Positions 21,801 through 34,900 of a stretch of 64,000 nucleotides of DNA are shown one piece after another. The stretch is from Lotus japonicus (lineage: Eukaryota > Streptophyta > Magnoliopsida > Fabales > Fabaceae), in NCBI RefSeq assembly GCF_012489685.1, contig NC_080042.1, positions 41,406,066-41,470,065 on the forward strand, written 5' to 3'. Numbering within the stretch: position 1 is the stretch's first letter; the number at the start of each line of letters is the position of its first letter. Both the position numbers and the translations under genes were made by a program. The notes below the pieces were generated by a model, which saw only the letters and a program-made list of their open reading frames with translations, did not search any database and was not told where the DNA came from.

Positions 21801-24060
21801 TGTCTTGTTGTACGACAATAAGATTAAGCTCATGATATTCCACGAACGAATGTTATGCAAGTTCGCATAGTTCAACTAAATGTCGGTGTTTAGGGTTAAG
21901 GGTTTAGGGTTTAGGGTTTAGGTTTTAGAGTTGGACAAAAGTATAAAGAGGCAAACAAGCTTTTGAGAGGACATAAATTTAAAATCGTGTTGTTAATCTA
22001 TTGTATGTGATATGAGTTCGTAGAGCTCAACTAAAACTTACTACAAATGGAGAATTGTAACGAAATAAGTAGAGTAGGAACAAAGGAGAAAGAGGCCAAA
22101 ATATTGATTTTGAGTGGAGAAATTCGTCCCTAATGACCAAAAGTGTCTTGTTGTACCACAATAAGTTTAAGCTCATGATATTCCTCCATCGAATGTGATG
22201 CAAGTTCGTAGAGCTAAACTAAATGTCGGGGTTTAAGGATAAGGGTTTAGGTTTTAGAGTTGGACAAAAGTATAAAGAGGCAAACAAGCTTTTGAGAGGA
22301 CATAAATTTAAAATCGTGTTGTTAATCTATTGTATGTGATATGAGTTCGTAGAGCTCAACTAAAACTTACTACAAATGGAGAATTGTAACGAAATAAGTA
22401 GAGTAGGAACAAAGGAGAAAGAGGCCAAAATATTGATTTTGAGTGGAGAATTCGTCCCTAATGACCAAAAGTGTCTTGTTGTACCACAATAAGTTTAAGC
22501 TCATGATATTCCTCCATCGAATGTGATGCAAGTTCGTAGAGCTCAACTTAATGTCGGTGTTAAGGATAAGGGTTATGGGTTTAGGGTTTAGGTTTTAGAG
22601 TTAGACAAAAGTATAAAGAGGCAAACAAGCTTTTGAGAGGACATAAATTTAAAATCGTGTTGTTAATCTATTGTATGTGATATGAGTTTGTAGAGCTCAA
22701 CTAAAACTTACAACAAATAGAGAATTGTAACGAAATAAGTAGAGTAGGAACAATGGAGAAATAGGCCAAAATATTACTTTTGAGTGCAGAAATTCGTCCC
22801 TAATGACCAAAAGTGTCTTGTTGTACGACAATAAGATTAAGCTCATGATATTCCACGAACGAATGTTATGCAAGTTCGCATAGTTCAACTAAATGTCTGT
22901 GTTTAGGGTTAAGGGTTTAGGGTTTAGGGTTTAGGGTTTAGGTTTTAGAGTTGGACAAAAGTATAAAGAGGCAAACAAGCTTTTGAGAGGACATAAATTT
23001 AAAATCGTGTTTTTAATCTATTGTATGTGATATGAGTTCGTAGAGCTCAACTAAAACTTACTACAAATGGAGAATTGTAACGAAATAAGTAGAGTAGGAA
23101 CAAAGGAGAAAGAGGCCAAAATATTGATTTTGAGTGGAGAAATTCGTCCCTAATGACCAAAAGTGTCTTGTTGTACCACAATAAGTTTAAGCTCATGATA
23201 TTCCTCCATCGAATGTGATGCAAGTTCGTAGAGCTCAACTAAATGTCGGGGTTTAAGGATAAGGGTTTAGGTTTTAGAGTTGGACAAAAGTATAAAGAGG
23301 CAAACAAGCTTTTGAGAGGACATAAATTTAAAATCGTGTTGTTAATCTATTGTATGTGATATGAGTTCGTAGAGCTCAACTAAAACTTACTACAAATGGA
23401 GAATTGTAACGAAATAAGTAGAGTAGGAACAAAGGAGAAAGAGGCCAAAATATTGATTTTGAGTGGAGAAATTCGTCCCTAATGACCAAAAGTGTCTTGT
23501 TGTACCACAATAAGTTTAAGCTCATGATATTCCTCCATCGAATGTGATGCAAGTTCGTAGAGCTCAACTTAATGTCGGTGTTAAGGATAAGGGTTATGGG
23601 TTTAGGGTTTAGGTTTTAGAGTTAGACAAAAGTATAAAGAGGCAAACAAGCTTTTGAGAGAACATAAATTTAAAATCGTGTTGTTAATCTATTGTATGTG
23701 ATATGAGTTTGTAGAGCTCAACTAAAACTTACAACAAATAGAGAATTGTAACGAAATAAGTAGAGTAGGAACAAAGGAGAAATAGGCCAAAATATTACTT
23801 TTGAGTGCAGAAATTCGTCCCTAATGACCAAAAGTGTCTTGTTGTACGACAATAAGATTAAGCTCATGATATTCCACGAACGAATGTTATGCAAGTTCGC
23901 ATAGTTCAACTAAATGTCGGTGTTTAGGGTTAAGGGTTTAGGGTTTAGGGTTTAGGTTTTAGAGTTGGACAAAAGTATAAAGAGGCAAACAAGCTTTTGA
24001 GAGGACATAAATTTAAAATCGTGTTGTTAATCTATTGTATGTGATATGAGTTCGTAGAGC

Positions 24061-24402
24061 TCAACTAAAACTTACTACAAATGGAGAATTGTAACGAAAT
24101 AAGTAGAGTAGGAACAAAGGAGAAAGAGGCCAAAATATTGATTTTGAGTGGAGAAATTCGTCCCTAATGACCAAAAGTGTCTTGTTGTACCACAATAAGT
24201 TTAAGGTCATGATATTCCTGCATCGAATATGATGCAAGTTCGTAGAGCTCAACTTAATGTCGGTGTTAAGGATAAGGGTTATGGGTTTAGAGTTTAGGTT
24301 TTAGAGTTAGACAAAAGTATAAAGAGGCAAACAAGCTTTTGAGAGAACATAAATTTAAAATCGTGTTGTTAATCTATTGTATGTGATATGAGTTTGTAGA
24401 GC
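24061..24402. repeat. hybrid satellite monomer shortening a trimer to a dimer
   Basis: Between the A monomers at 23718 and 24403 there is one monomer instead of two. Its start resembles type B and its end type C (CTTAATGTCGGTGTTAAGG), as expected from unequal exchange. It has private changes (AAGGTCATG, CCTGCATCG). Confidence 0.75.
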
Positions 24403-27400
24403 TCAACTAAAACTTACAACAAATAGAGAATTGTAACGAAATAAGTAGAGTAGGAACAAAGGAGAAATAGGCCAAAATATTACTTTTGAGTGCAGAAATT
24501 CGTCCCTAATGACCAAAAGTGTCTTGTTGTACGACAAAAAGATTAAGCTCATGATATTCCACGAACGAATGTTACGCAAGTTCGCATAGTTCAACTAAAT
24601 GTCGGTGTTTAGGGTTAAGGGTTTAGGGTTTAGGGTTTAGGGTTTAGGTTTTAGAGTTGGACAAAAGTATAAAGAGGCAAACAAGCTTTTGAGAGGACAT
24701 AAATTTAAAATCGTGTTGTTAATCTATTGTATGTGATATGAGTTCGTAGAGCTCAACTAAAACTTACTACAAATGGAGAATTGTAACGAAATAAGTAGAG
24801 TAGGAACAAAGGAGAAAGAGGCCAAAATATTGATTTTGAGTGGAGAAACTCGTTCCTAATGACCAAAAGTGTCTTGTTGTACCACAATAAGTTTAAGCTC
24901 ATGATATTCCTCCATCGAATGTGATGCAAGTTCGTAGAGCTCAACTAAATGTCGGGGTTTAAGGATAAGGGTTTAGGTTTATAGTTGGACAAAAGTATAA
25001 AGAGGCAAACAAGCTTTTGAGAGGACATAAATTTAAAATCGTGTTGTTAATCTATTGTATGTGATATGAGTTCGTAGAGCTCAACTAAAACTTACTACAG
25101 TTGGAGATTTGTAACGAAATAAGTAGAGTAGGAACAAAGGAGAAAGAGGCCAAAATATTACTTTTGAGTGGAGAAAATCGTCCCTAATGACTAAAAGTGT
25201 CTTGTTGTACCACAATAAGTTTAAGCTCATCATATTCCTCCATCGAATGTGATGCAAGTTCGTAGAGCTCAACTTAATGTCGGTGTTAAGTATAAGGGTT
25301 ATGGGTTTAGGGTTTAGGTTTTAGAGTTAGACAAAAGTATAAAGAGGCAAACAAGCTTTTGAGAGGACATAAATTTAAAATCGTGTTGTTAATCTATTGT
25401 ATGTGATATGAGTTTGTAGAGCTCAACTAAAACTTACAACAAATAGAGAATTGTAACGAAATAAGTAGAGTAGGAACAAAGGAGAAATAGACCAAAATAT
25501 TACTTTTGAGTGCAGAAATTCGTCCCTAATGACCAAAAGTGTCTTGTTGTACGACAATAAGATTAAGCTCATGATATTCCACGAACGAATGTTATGCAAG
25601 TTCGCATAGTTCAACTAAATGTCGGTGTTTAGGGTTAAGGGTTTAGGGTTTAGGGTTTAGGTTTTAGAGTTGGACAAAAGTATAAAGAGGCAAACAAGCT
25701 TTTGAGAGGACATAAATTTAAAATCGTGTTGTTAATCTATTGTATGTGATATGAGTTCGTAGAGCTCAACTAAAACTTACTACAAATGGAGAATTGTAAC
25801 GAAATAAGTAGAGTAGGAACAAAGGAGAAAGAGGCCAAAATATTGATTTTGAGTGGAGAAATTCGTCCCTAATGACCAAAAGTGTCTTGTTGTACCACAA
25901 TAAGTTTAAGCTCATGATATTCCTCCATCGAATGTGATGCAAGTTCGTAGAGCTAAACTAAATGTCGGGGTTTAAGGATAAGGGTTTAGGTTTTAGAGTT
26001 GGACAAAAGTATAAAGAGGCAAACAAGCTTTTGAGAGGACATAAATTTAAAATCGTGTTGTTAATCTATTGTATGTGATATGAGTTCGTAGAGCTCAACT
26101 AAAACTTACTACAAATGGAGAATTGTAACGAAATAAGTAGAGTAGGAACAAAGGAGAAAGAGGCCAAAATATTGATTTTGAGTGGAGAATTCGTCCCTAA
26201 TGACCAAAAGTGTCTTGTTGTACCACAATAAGTTTAAGCTCATGATATTCCTCCATCGAATGTGATGCAAGTTCGTAGAGCTCAACTTAATGTCGGTGTT
26301 AAGGATAAGGGTTATGGGTTTAGGGTTTAGGTTTTAGAGTTAGACAAAAGTATAAAGAGGCAAACAAGCTTTTGAGAGGACATAAATTTAAAATCGTGTT
26401 GTTAATCTATTGTATGTGATATGAGTTTGTAGAGCTCAACTAAAACTTACAACAAATAGAGAATTGTAACGAAATAAGTAGAGTAGGAACAATGGAGAAA
26501 TAGGCCAAAATATTACTTTTGAGTGCAGAAATTCGTCCCTAATGACCAAAAGTGTCTTGTTGTACGACAATAAGATTAAGCTCATGATATTCCACGAACG
26601 AATGTTATGCAAGTTCGCATAGTTCAACTAAATGTCGGTGTTTAGGGTTAAGGGTTTAGGGTTTAGGGTTTAGGGTTTAGGTTTTAGAGTTGGACAAAAG
26701 TATAAAGAGGCAAACAAGCTTTTGAGAGGACATAAATTTAAAATCGTGTTGTTAATCTATTGTATGTGATATGAGTTCGTAGAGCTCAACTAAAACTTAC
26801 TACAAATGGAGAATTGTAACGAAATAAGTAGAGTAGGAACAAAGGAGAAAGAGGCCAAAATATTGATTTTGAGTGGAGAAATTCGTCCCTAATGACCAAA
26901 AGTGTCTTGTTGTACGACAATAAGATTAAGCTCATGATATTCCTCCATCGAATGTGATGCAAGTTCGTAGAGCTCAACTAAATGTCGGGGTTTAAGGATA
27001 AGGGTTTAGGTTTTAGAGTTGGACAAAAGTATAAAGAGGCAAACAAGCTTTTGAGAGGACATAAATTTAAAATCGTGTTGTTAATCTATTGTATGTGATA
27101 TGAGTTCGTAGAGCTCAACTAAAACTTACTACAAATGGAGAATTGTAACGAAATAAGTAGAGTAGGAACAAAGGAGAAAGAGGCCAAAATATTGATTTTG
27201 AGTGGAGAAATTCGTCCCTAATGACCAAAAGTGTCTTGTTGTACCACAATAAGTTTAAGCTCATGATATTCCTCCATCGAATGTGATGCAAGTTCGTAGA
27301 GCTCAACTTAATGTCGGTGTTAAGGATAAGGGTTATGGGTTTAGGGTTTAGGTTTTAGAGTTAGACAAAAGTATAAAGAGGCAAACAAGCTTTTGAGAGA

Positions 27401-28838
27401 ACATAAATTTAAAATCGTGTTGTTAATCTATTGTATGTGATATGAGTTTGTAGAGCTCAACTAAAACTTACAACAAATAGAGAATTGTAACGAAATAAGT
27501 AGAGTAGGAACAAAGGAGAAATAGGCCAAAATATTACTTTTGAGTGCAGAAATTCGTCCCTAATGACCAAAAGTGTCTTGTTGTACGACAATAAGATTAA
27601 GCTCATGATATTCCACGAACGAATGTTATGCAAGTTCGCATAGTTCAACTAAATGTCGGTGTTTAGGGTTAAGGGTTTAGGGTTTAGGGTTTAGGTTTTA
27701 GAGTTGGACAAAAGTATAAAGAGGCAAACAAGCTTTTGAGAGGACATAAATTTAAAATCGTGTTGTTAATCTATTGTATGTGATATGAGTTCGTAGAGCT
27801 CAACTAAAACTTACTACAAATGGAGAATTGTAACGAAATAAGTAGAGTAGGAACAAAGGAGAAAGAGGCCAAAATATTGATTTTGAGTGGAGAAATTCGT
27901 CCCTAATGACCAAAAGTGTCTTGTTGTACCACAATAAGTTTAAGCTCATGATATTCCTCCATCGAATGTGATGCAAGTTCGTAGAGCTAAACTAAATGTC
28001 GGGGTTTAAGGATAAGGGTTTAGGTTTTAGAGTTGGACAAAAGTATAAAGAGGCAAACAAGCTTTTGAGAGGACATAAATTTAAAATCGTGTTGTTAATC
28101 TATTGTATGTGATATGAGTTCGTAGAGCTCAACTAAAACTTACTACAAATGGAGAATTGTAACGAAATAAGTAGAGTAGGAACAAAGGAGAAAGAGGCCA
28201 AAATATTGATTTTGAGTGGAGAATTCGTCCCTAATGACCAAAAGTGTCTTGTTGTACCACAATAAGTTTAAGCTCATGATATTCCTCCATCGAATGTGAT
28301 GCAAGTTCGTAGAGCTCAACTTAATGTCGGTGTTAAGGATAAGGGTTATGGGTTTAGGGTTTAGGTTTTAGAGTTAGACAAAAGTATAAAGAGGCAAAAC
28401 AAGCTTTTGAGAGGACATAAATTTAAAATCGTGTTGTTAATCTATTGTATGTGATATGAGTTTGTAGAGCTCAACTAAAACTTACAACAAATAGAGAATT
28501 GTAACGAAAATAAGTAGAGTAGGAACAAAGGAGAAATAGACCAAAATATTACTTTTGAGTGCAGAAATTCGTCCCTAATGACCAAAAGTGTCTCGTTGTA
28601 CGACAATAAGATTAAGCTCATGATATTCCACGAACGAATGTTTGCAAGTTCGCATAGTTCAACTAAATGTCGGTGTTTAGGGTTAAGGGTTTAGGGTTTA
28701 GGGTTTAGGTTTTAGAGTTGGACAAAAGTATAAAGAGGCAAACAAGCTTTTGAGAGGACATTAAATTTAAAATCGTGTTGTTAATCTATTGTATGTGATA
28801 TGAGTTCGTAGAGCTCAACTAAAACTTACTACAAATGG

Positions 28839-28938
28839 NNNNNNNNNNNNNNNNNNNNNNNNNNNNNNNNNNNNNNNNNNNNNNNNNNNNNNNNNNNNNN
28901 NNNNNNNNNNNNNNNNNNNNNNNNNNNNNNNNNNNNNN
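28839..28938. other. assembly gap (100 N) in the satellite
   Basis: Exactly 100 N, the usual placeholder for a gap of unknown size. Single-base insertions and deletions cluster on both sides (28395-28770 and 29100-29275), so the flanks are probably error-rich contig ends. Confidence 0.97.
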
Positions 28939-31900
28939 GTAGAGTAGGAACAAAGGAGAAAGAGGCCAAAATATTACTTTTGAGTGGAGAAAATCGTCCC
29001 TAATGACTAAAAGTGTCTTGTTGTACCACAATAAGTTTAAGCTCATCATATTCCTCCATCGAATGTGATGCAAGTTCGTAGAGCTCAACTTAATGTTGGT
29101 GTTAAGTATCAGGGTTATGGGTTTAGGGTTTAGGTTTTAGAGTTAGACAAAAGTATAAAGAGGCAAACAAGCTTTTGAGAGGACATAAATTTAAAAATCG
29201 TGTTGTTAATCTATTGTATGTGATATGAGTTTGTAGAGCTCAACTAAAACTTACAACAAAATAGAGAATTGTACCGAAATAAGTAGAGTAGGAACAAAGG
29301 AGAAATAGACCAAAATATTACTTTTGAGTGCAGAAATTCGTCCCTAATGACCAAAAGTGTCTTGTTGTACGACAATAAGATTAAGCTCATGATATTCCAC
29401 GAACGAATGTTATGCAAGTTCGCATAGTTCAACTAAATGTCGGTGTTTAGGGTTAAGGGTTTAGGGTTTAGGGTTTAGGTTTTAGAGTTGGACAAAAGTA
29501 TAAAGAGGCAAACAAGCTTTTGAGAGGACATAAATTTAAAATCGTGTTGTTAATCTATTGTATGTGATATGAGTTCGTAGAGCTCAACTAAAACTTACTA
29601 CAAATGGAGAATTGTAACGAAATAAGTAGAGTAGGAACAAAGGAGAAAGAGGCCAAAATATTGATTTTGAGTGGAGAAATTCGTCCCTAATGACCAAAAG
29701 TGTCTTGTTGTACCACAATAAGTTTAAGCTCATGAGATTCCTCCATCGAATGTGATGCAAGTTCGTAGAGCTAAACTAAATGTCGGGGTTTAAGGATAAG
29801 GGTTTAGGTTTTAGAGTTGGACAAAAGTATAAAGAGGCAAACAAGCTTTTGAGAGGACATAAATTTAAAATCGTGTTGTTAATCTATTGTATGTGATATG
29901 AGTTCGTAGAGCTCAACTAAAACTTACTACAAATGGAGAATTGTAACGAAATAAGTAGAGTAGGAACAAAGGAGAAAGAGGCCAAAATATTGATTTTGAG
30001 TGGAGAATTCGTCCCTAATGACCAAAAGTGTCTTGTTGTACCACAATAAGTTTAAGCTCATGATATTCCTCCATCGAATGTGATGCAAGTTCGTAGAGCT
30101 CAACTTAATGTCGGTGTTAAGGATAAGGGTTATGGGATAAGGGTTTAGGTTTTAGAGTTAGACAAAAGTATAAAGAGGCAAACTAGCTTTTGAGAGGACA
30201 TAAATTTAAAATCGTGTTGTTAATCTATTGTATGTGATATGAGTTTGTAGAGCTCAACTAAAACTTACAACAAATAGAGAATTGTAACGAAATAAGTAGA
30301 GTAGGAACAATGGAGAAATAGGCCAAAATATTACTTTTGAGTGCAGAAATTCGTCCCTAATGACCAAAAGTGTCTTGTTGTACGACAATTAGATTAAGCT
30401 CATGATATTCCACGAACGAATGTTATGCAAGTTCGCATAGTTCAACTAAATGTCGGTGTTTAGGGTTAAGGGTTTAGGGTTTAGGGTTTTGGGTTTAGGT
30501 TTTAGAGTTGGACAAAAGTATAAAGAGGCAAACAAGCTTTTGAGAGGACATAAATTTAAAATCGTGTTGTTAATCTATTGTATGTGATATGAGTTCGTAG
30601 AGCTCAACTAAAACTTACTACAAATGGAGAATTGTAACGAAATAAGTAGAGTAGGAACAAAGGAGAAAGAGGCCAAAATATTGATTTTGAGTGGAGAAAT
30701 TCGTCCCTAATGACCAAAAGTGTCTTGTTGTACGACAATAAGATTAAGCTCATGATATTCCTCCATCGAATGTGATGCATGTTCGTAGAGCTCAACTAAA
30801 TGTCGGGGTTTAAGGATAAGGGTTTAGGTTTTAGAGTTGGACAAAAGTATAAAGAGGCAAACAAGCTTTTGAGAGGACATAAATTTAAAATCGTGTTGTT
30901 AATCTATTGTATGTGATATGAGTTCGTAGAGCTCAACTAAAACTTACTACAAATGGAGAATTGTAACGAAATAAGTAGAGTAGGAACAAAGGAGAAAGAG
31001 GCCAAAATATTGATTTTGAGTGGAGAAATTCGTCCCTAATGACCAAAAGTGTCTTGTTGTACCACAATAAGTTTAAGCTCATGATATTCCTCCATCGAAT
31101 GTGATGCAAGTTCGTAGAGCTCAACTTAATGTCGGTGTTAAGGATAAGGGTTATGGGTTTAGGGTTTAGGTTTTAGAGTTAGACAAAAGTATAAAGAGGC
31201 AAACAAGCTTTTGAGAGAACATAAATTTAAAATCGTGTTGTTAATCTATTGTATGTGATATGAGTTTGTAGAGCTCAACTAAAACTTACAACAAATAGAG
31301 AATTGTAACGAAATAAGTAGAGTAGGAACAAAGGAGAAATAGGCCAAAATATTACTTTTGAGTGCAGAAATTCGTCCCTAATGACCAAAAGTGTCTTGTT
31401 GTACGACAATAAGATTAAGCTCATGATATTCCACGAACGAATGTTATGCAAGTTCGCATAGTTCAACTAAATGTCGGTGTTTAGGGTTAAGGGTTTAGGG
31501 TTTAGGGTTTAGGGTTTAGGTTTTAGAGTTGGACAAAAGTATAAAGAGGCAAACAAGCTTTTGAGAGGACATAAATTTAAAATCGTGTTGTTAATCTATT
31601 GTATGTGATATGAGTTCGTAGAGCTCAACTAAAACTTACTACAAATGGAGAATTGTAACGAAATAAGTAGAGTAGGAACAAAGGAGAAAGAGGCCAAAAT
31701 ATTGATTTTGAGTGGAGAAATTCGTCCCTAATGACCAAAAGTGTCTTGTTGTACCACAATAAGTTTAAGCTCATGATATTCCTCCATCGAATGTGATGCA
31801 AGTTCGTAGAGCTCAACTAAATGTCGGGGTTTAAGGATAAGGGTTTAGGTTTTAGAGTTGGACAAAAGTATAAAGAGGCAAACAAGCTTTTGAGAGGACA

Positions 31901-34900
31901 TAAATTTAAAATCGTGTTGTTAATCTATTGTATGTGATATGAGTTCGTAGAGCTCAACTAAAACTTACTACAGTTGGAGATTTGTAACGAAATAAGTAGA
32001 GTAGGAACAAAGGAGAAAGAGGCCAAAATATTGATTTTGAGTGGAGAAATTCGTCCCTAATGACCAAAAGTGTCTTGTTGTACCACAATAAGTTTAAGCT
32101 CATGATATTCCTCCATCGAATGTGATGCAATTTCGTAGAGCTCAACTTAATGTCGGTGTTAAGGATAAGGGTTATGGGTTTAGGGTTTAGGTTTTAGAGT
32201 TAGACAAAAGTGTAAAGAGGCAAACAAGCTTTTGAGAGGACATAAATTTAAAATCGTGTTGTTAATCTATTGTATGTGATATGAGTTTGTAGAGCTCAAC
32301 TTACAAATAGAGAATTGTAACGAAATAAGTAGAGTAGGAACAAAGGAGAAATAGGCCAAAATATTACTTTTGAGTGCAGAAATTCGTCCCTAATGACCAA
32401 AAGTGTCTTGTTGTACGACAAAAAGATTAAGCTCATGATATTCCACGAACGAATGTTACGCAAGTTCGCATAGTTCAACTAAATGTCGGTGTTTAGGGTT
32501 AAGGGTTTAGGGTTTAGGGTTTAGGGTTTAGGGTTTAGGTTTTAGAGTTGGACAAAAGTATAAAGAGGCAAACAAGCTTTTGAGAGGACATAAATTTAAA
32601 ATCGTGTTGTTAATCTATTGTATGTGATATGAGTTCGTAGAGCTCAACTAAAACTTACTACAAATGGAGAATTGTAACGAAATAAGTAGAGTAGGAACAA
32701 AGGAGAAAGAGGCCAAAATATTGATTTTGAGTAGAGAAACTCGTTCCTAATGACCAAAAGTGTCTTGTTGTACCACAATAAGTTTAAGCTCATGATATTC
32801 CTCCATCGAATGTGATGCAAGTTCGTAGAGCTCAACTAAATGTCGGGGTTTAAGGATAAGGGTTTAGGTTTTATAGTTGGACAAAAGTATAAAGAGGCAA
32901 ACAAGCTTTTGAGAGGACATAAATTTAAAATCGTGTTGTTAATCTATTGTATGTGATATGAGTTCGTAGAGCTCAACTAAAACTTACTACAGTTGGAGAT
33001 TTGTAACGAAATAAGTAGAGTAGGAACAAAGGAGAAAGAGGCCAAAATATTACTTTTGAGTGGAGAAAATCGTCCCTAATGACTAAATGTGTCTTGTTGT
33101 ACCACAATAAGTTTAAGCTCATCATATTCCTCCATCGAATGTGATGCAAGTTCGTAGAGCTCAACTTAATGTCGGTGTTAAGTATAAGGGTTATGGGTTT
33201 AGGGTTTAGGTTTTAGAGTTAGACAAAAGTATAAAGAGGCAAACAAGCTTTTGAGAGGACATAAATTTAAAATCGTGTTGTTAATCTATTGTATGTGATA
33301 TGAGTTTGTAGAGCTCAACTAAAACTTACAACAAATAGAGAATTGTAACGAAATAAGTAGAGTAGGAACAAAGGAGAAATAGGCCAAAATATTACTTTTG
33401 AGTGCAGAAATTCGTCCCTAATGACCAAAAGTGTCTTGTTGTACGACAATAAGATTAAGCTCATGATATTCCACGAACGAATGTTATGCAAGTTCGCATA
33501 GTTCAACTAAATGTCGGTGTTTAGGGTTAAGGGTTTAGGGTTTAGGGTTTAGGTTTTAGAGTTGGACAAAAGTATAAAGAGGCAAACAAGCTTTTGAGAG
33601 GACATAAATTTAAAATCGTGTTGTTAATCTATTGTATGTGATATGAGTTCGTAGAGCTCAACTAAAACTTACTACAAATGGAGAATTGTAACGAAATAAG
33701 TAGAGTAGGAACAAAGGAGAAAGAGGCCAAAATATTGATTTTGAGTGGAGAAATTCGTCCCTAATGACCAAAAGTGTCTTGTTGTACCACAATAAGTTTA
33801 AGCTCATGATATTCCTCCATCGAATGTGATGCAAGTTCGTAGAGCTCAACTAAATGTCGGGGTTTAAGGATAAGGGTTTAGGTTTTAGAGTTGGACAAAA
33901 GTATAAAGAGGCAAACAAGCTTTTGAGAGGACATAAATTTAAAATCGTGTTGTTAATCTATTGTATGTGATATGAGTTCGTAGAGCTCAACTAAAACTTA
34001 CTACAAATGGAGAATTGTAACGAAATAAGTAGAGTAGGAACAAAGGAGAAAGAGGCCAAAATATTGATTTTGAGTGGAGAATTCGTCCCTAATGACCAAA
34101 AGTGTCTTGTTGTACCACAATAAGTTTAAGCTCATGATATTCCTCCATCGAATGTGATGCAAGTTCGTAGAGCTCAACTTAATGTCGGTGTTAAGGATAA
34201 GGGTTATGGGTTTAGGGTTTAGGTTTTAGAGTTAGACAAAAGTATAAAGAGGCAAACAAGCTTTTGAGAGGACATAAATTTAAAATCGTGTTGTTAATCT
34301 ATTGTATGTGATATGAGTTTGTAGAGCTCAACTAAAACTTACAACAAATAGAGAATTGTAACGAAATAAGTAGAGTAGGAACAAAGGAGAAATAGGCCAA
34401 AATATTACTTTTGAATGCAGAAATTCGTCCCTAATGCCCAAAAGTGTCTTGTTGTACGACAATAAGATTAAGCTCATGATATTCCACGAACGAATGTTAT
34501 GCAAGTTCGCATAGTTCAACTAAATGTCGGTATTTAGGGTTAAGGGTTTAGGGTTTAGGGTTTAGGGTTTAGGTTTTAGAGTTGGACAAAAGTATAAAGA
34601 GGCAAACAAGCTTTTGAGAGGACATAAATTTAAAATCGTGTTGTTAATCTATTGTATGTGATATGAGTTCGTAGAGCTCAACTAAAACTTACTACAAATG
34701 GAGAATTGTAACGAAATAAGTAGAGTAGGAACAAAGGAGAAAGAGGCCAAAATATTGATTTTGAGTGGAGAAATTCGTCCCTAATGACCAAAAGTGTCTT
34801 GTTGTACGACAATAAGATTAAGCTCATGATATTCCTCCATCGAATGTGATGCAAGTTCGTAGAGCTCAACTAAATGTCGGGGTTTAAGGATAAGGGTTTA

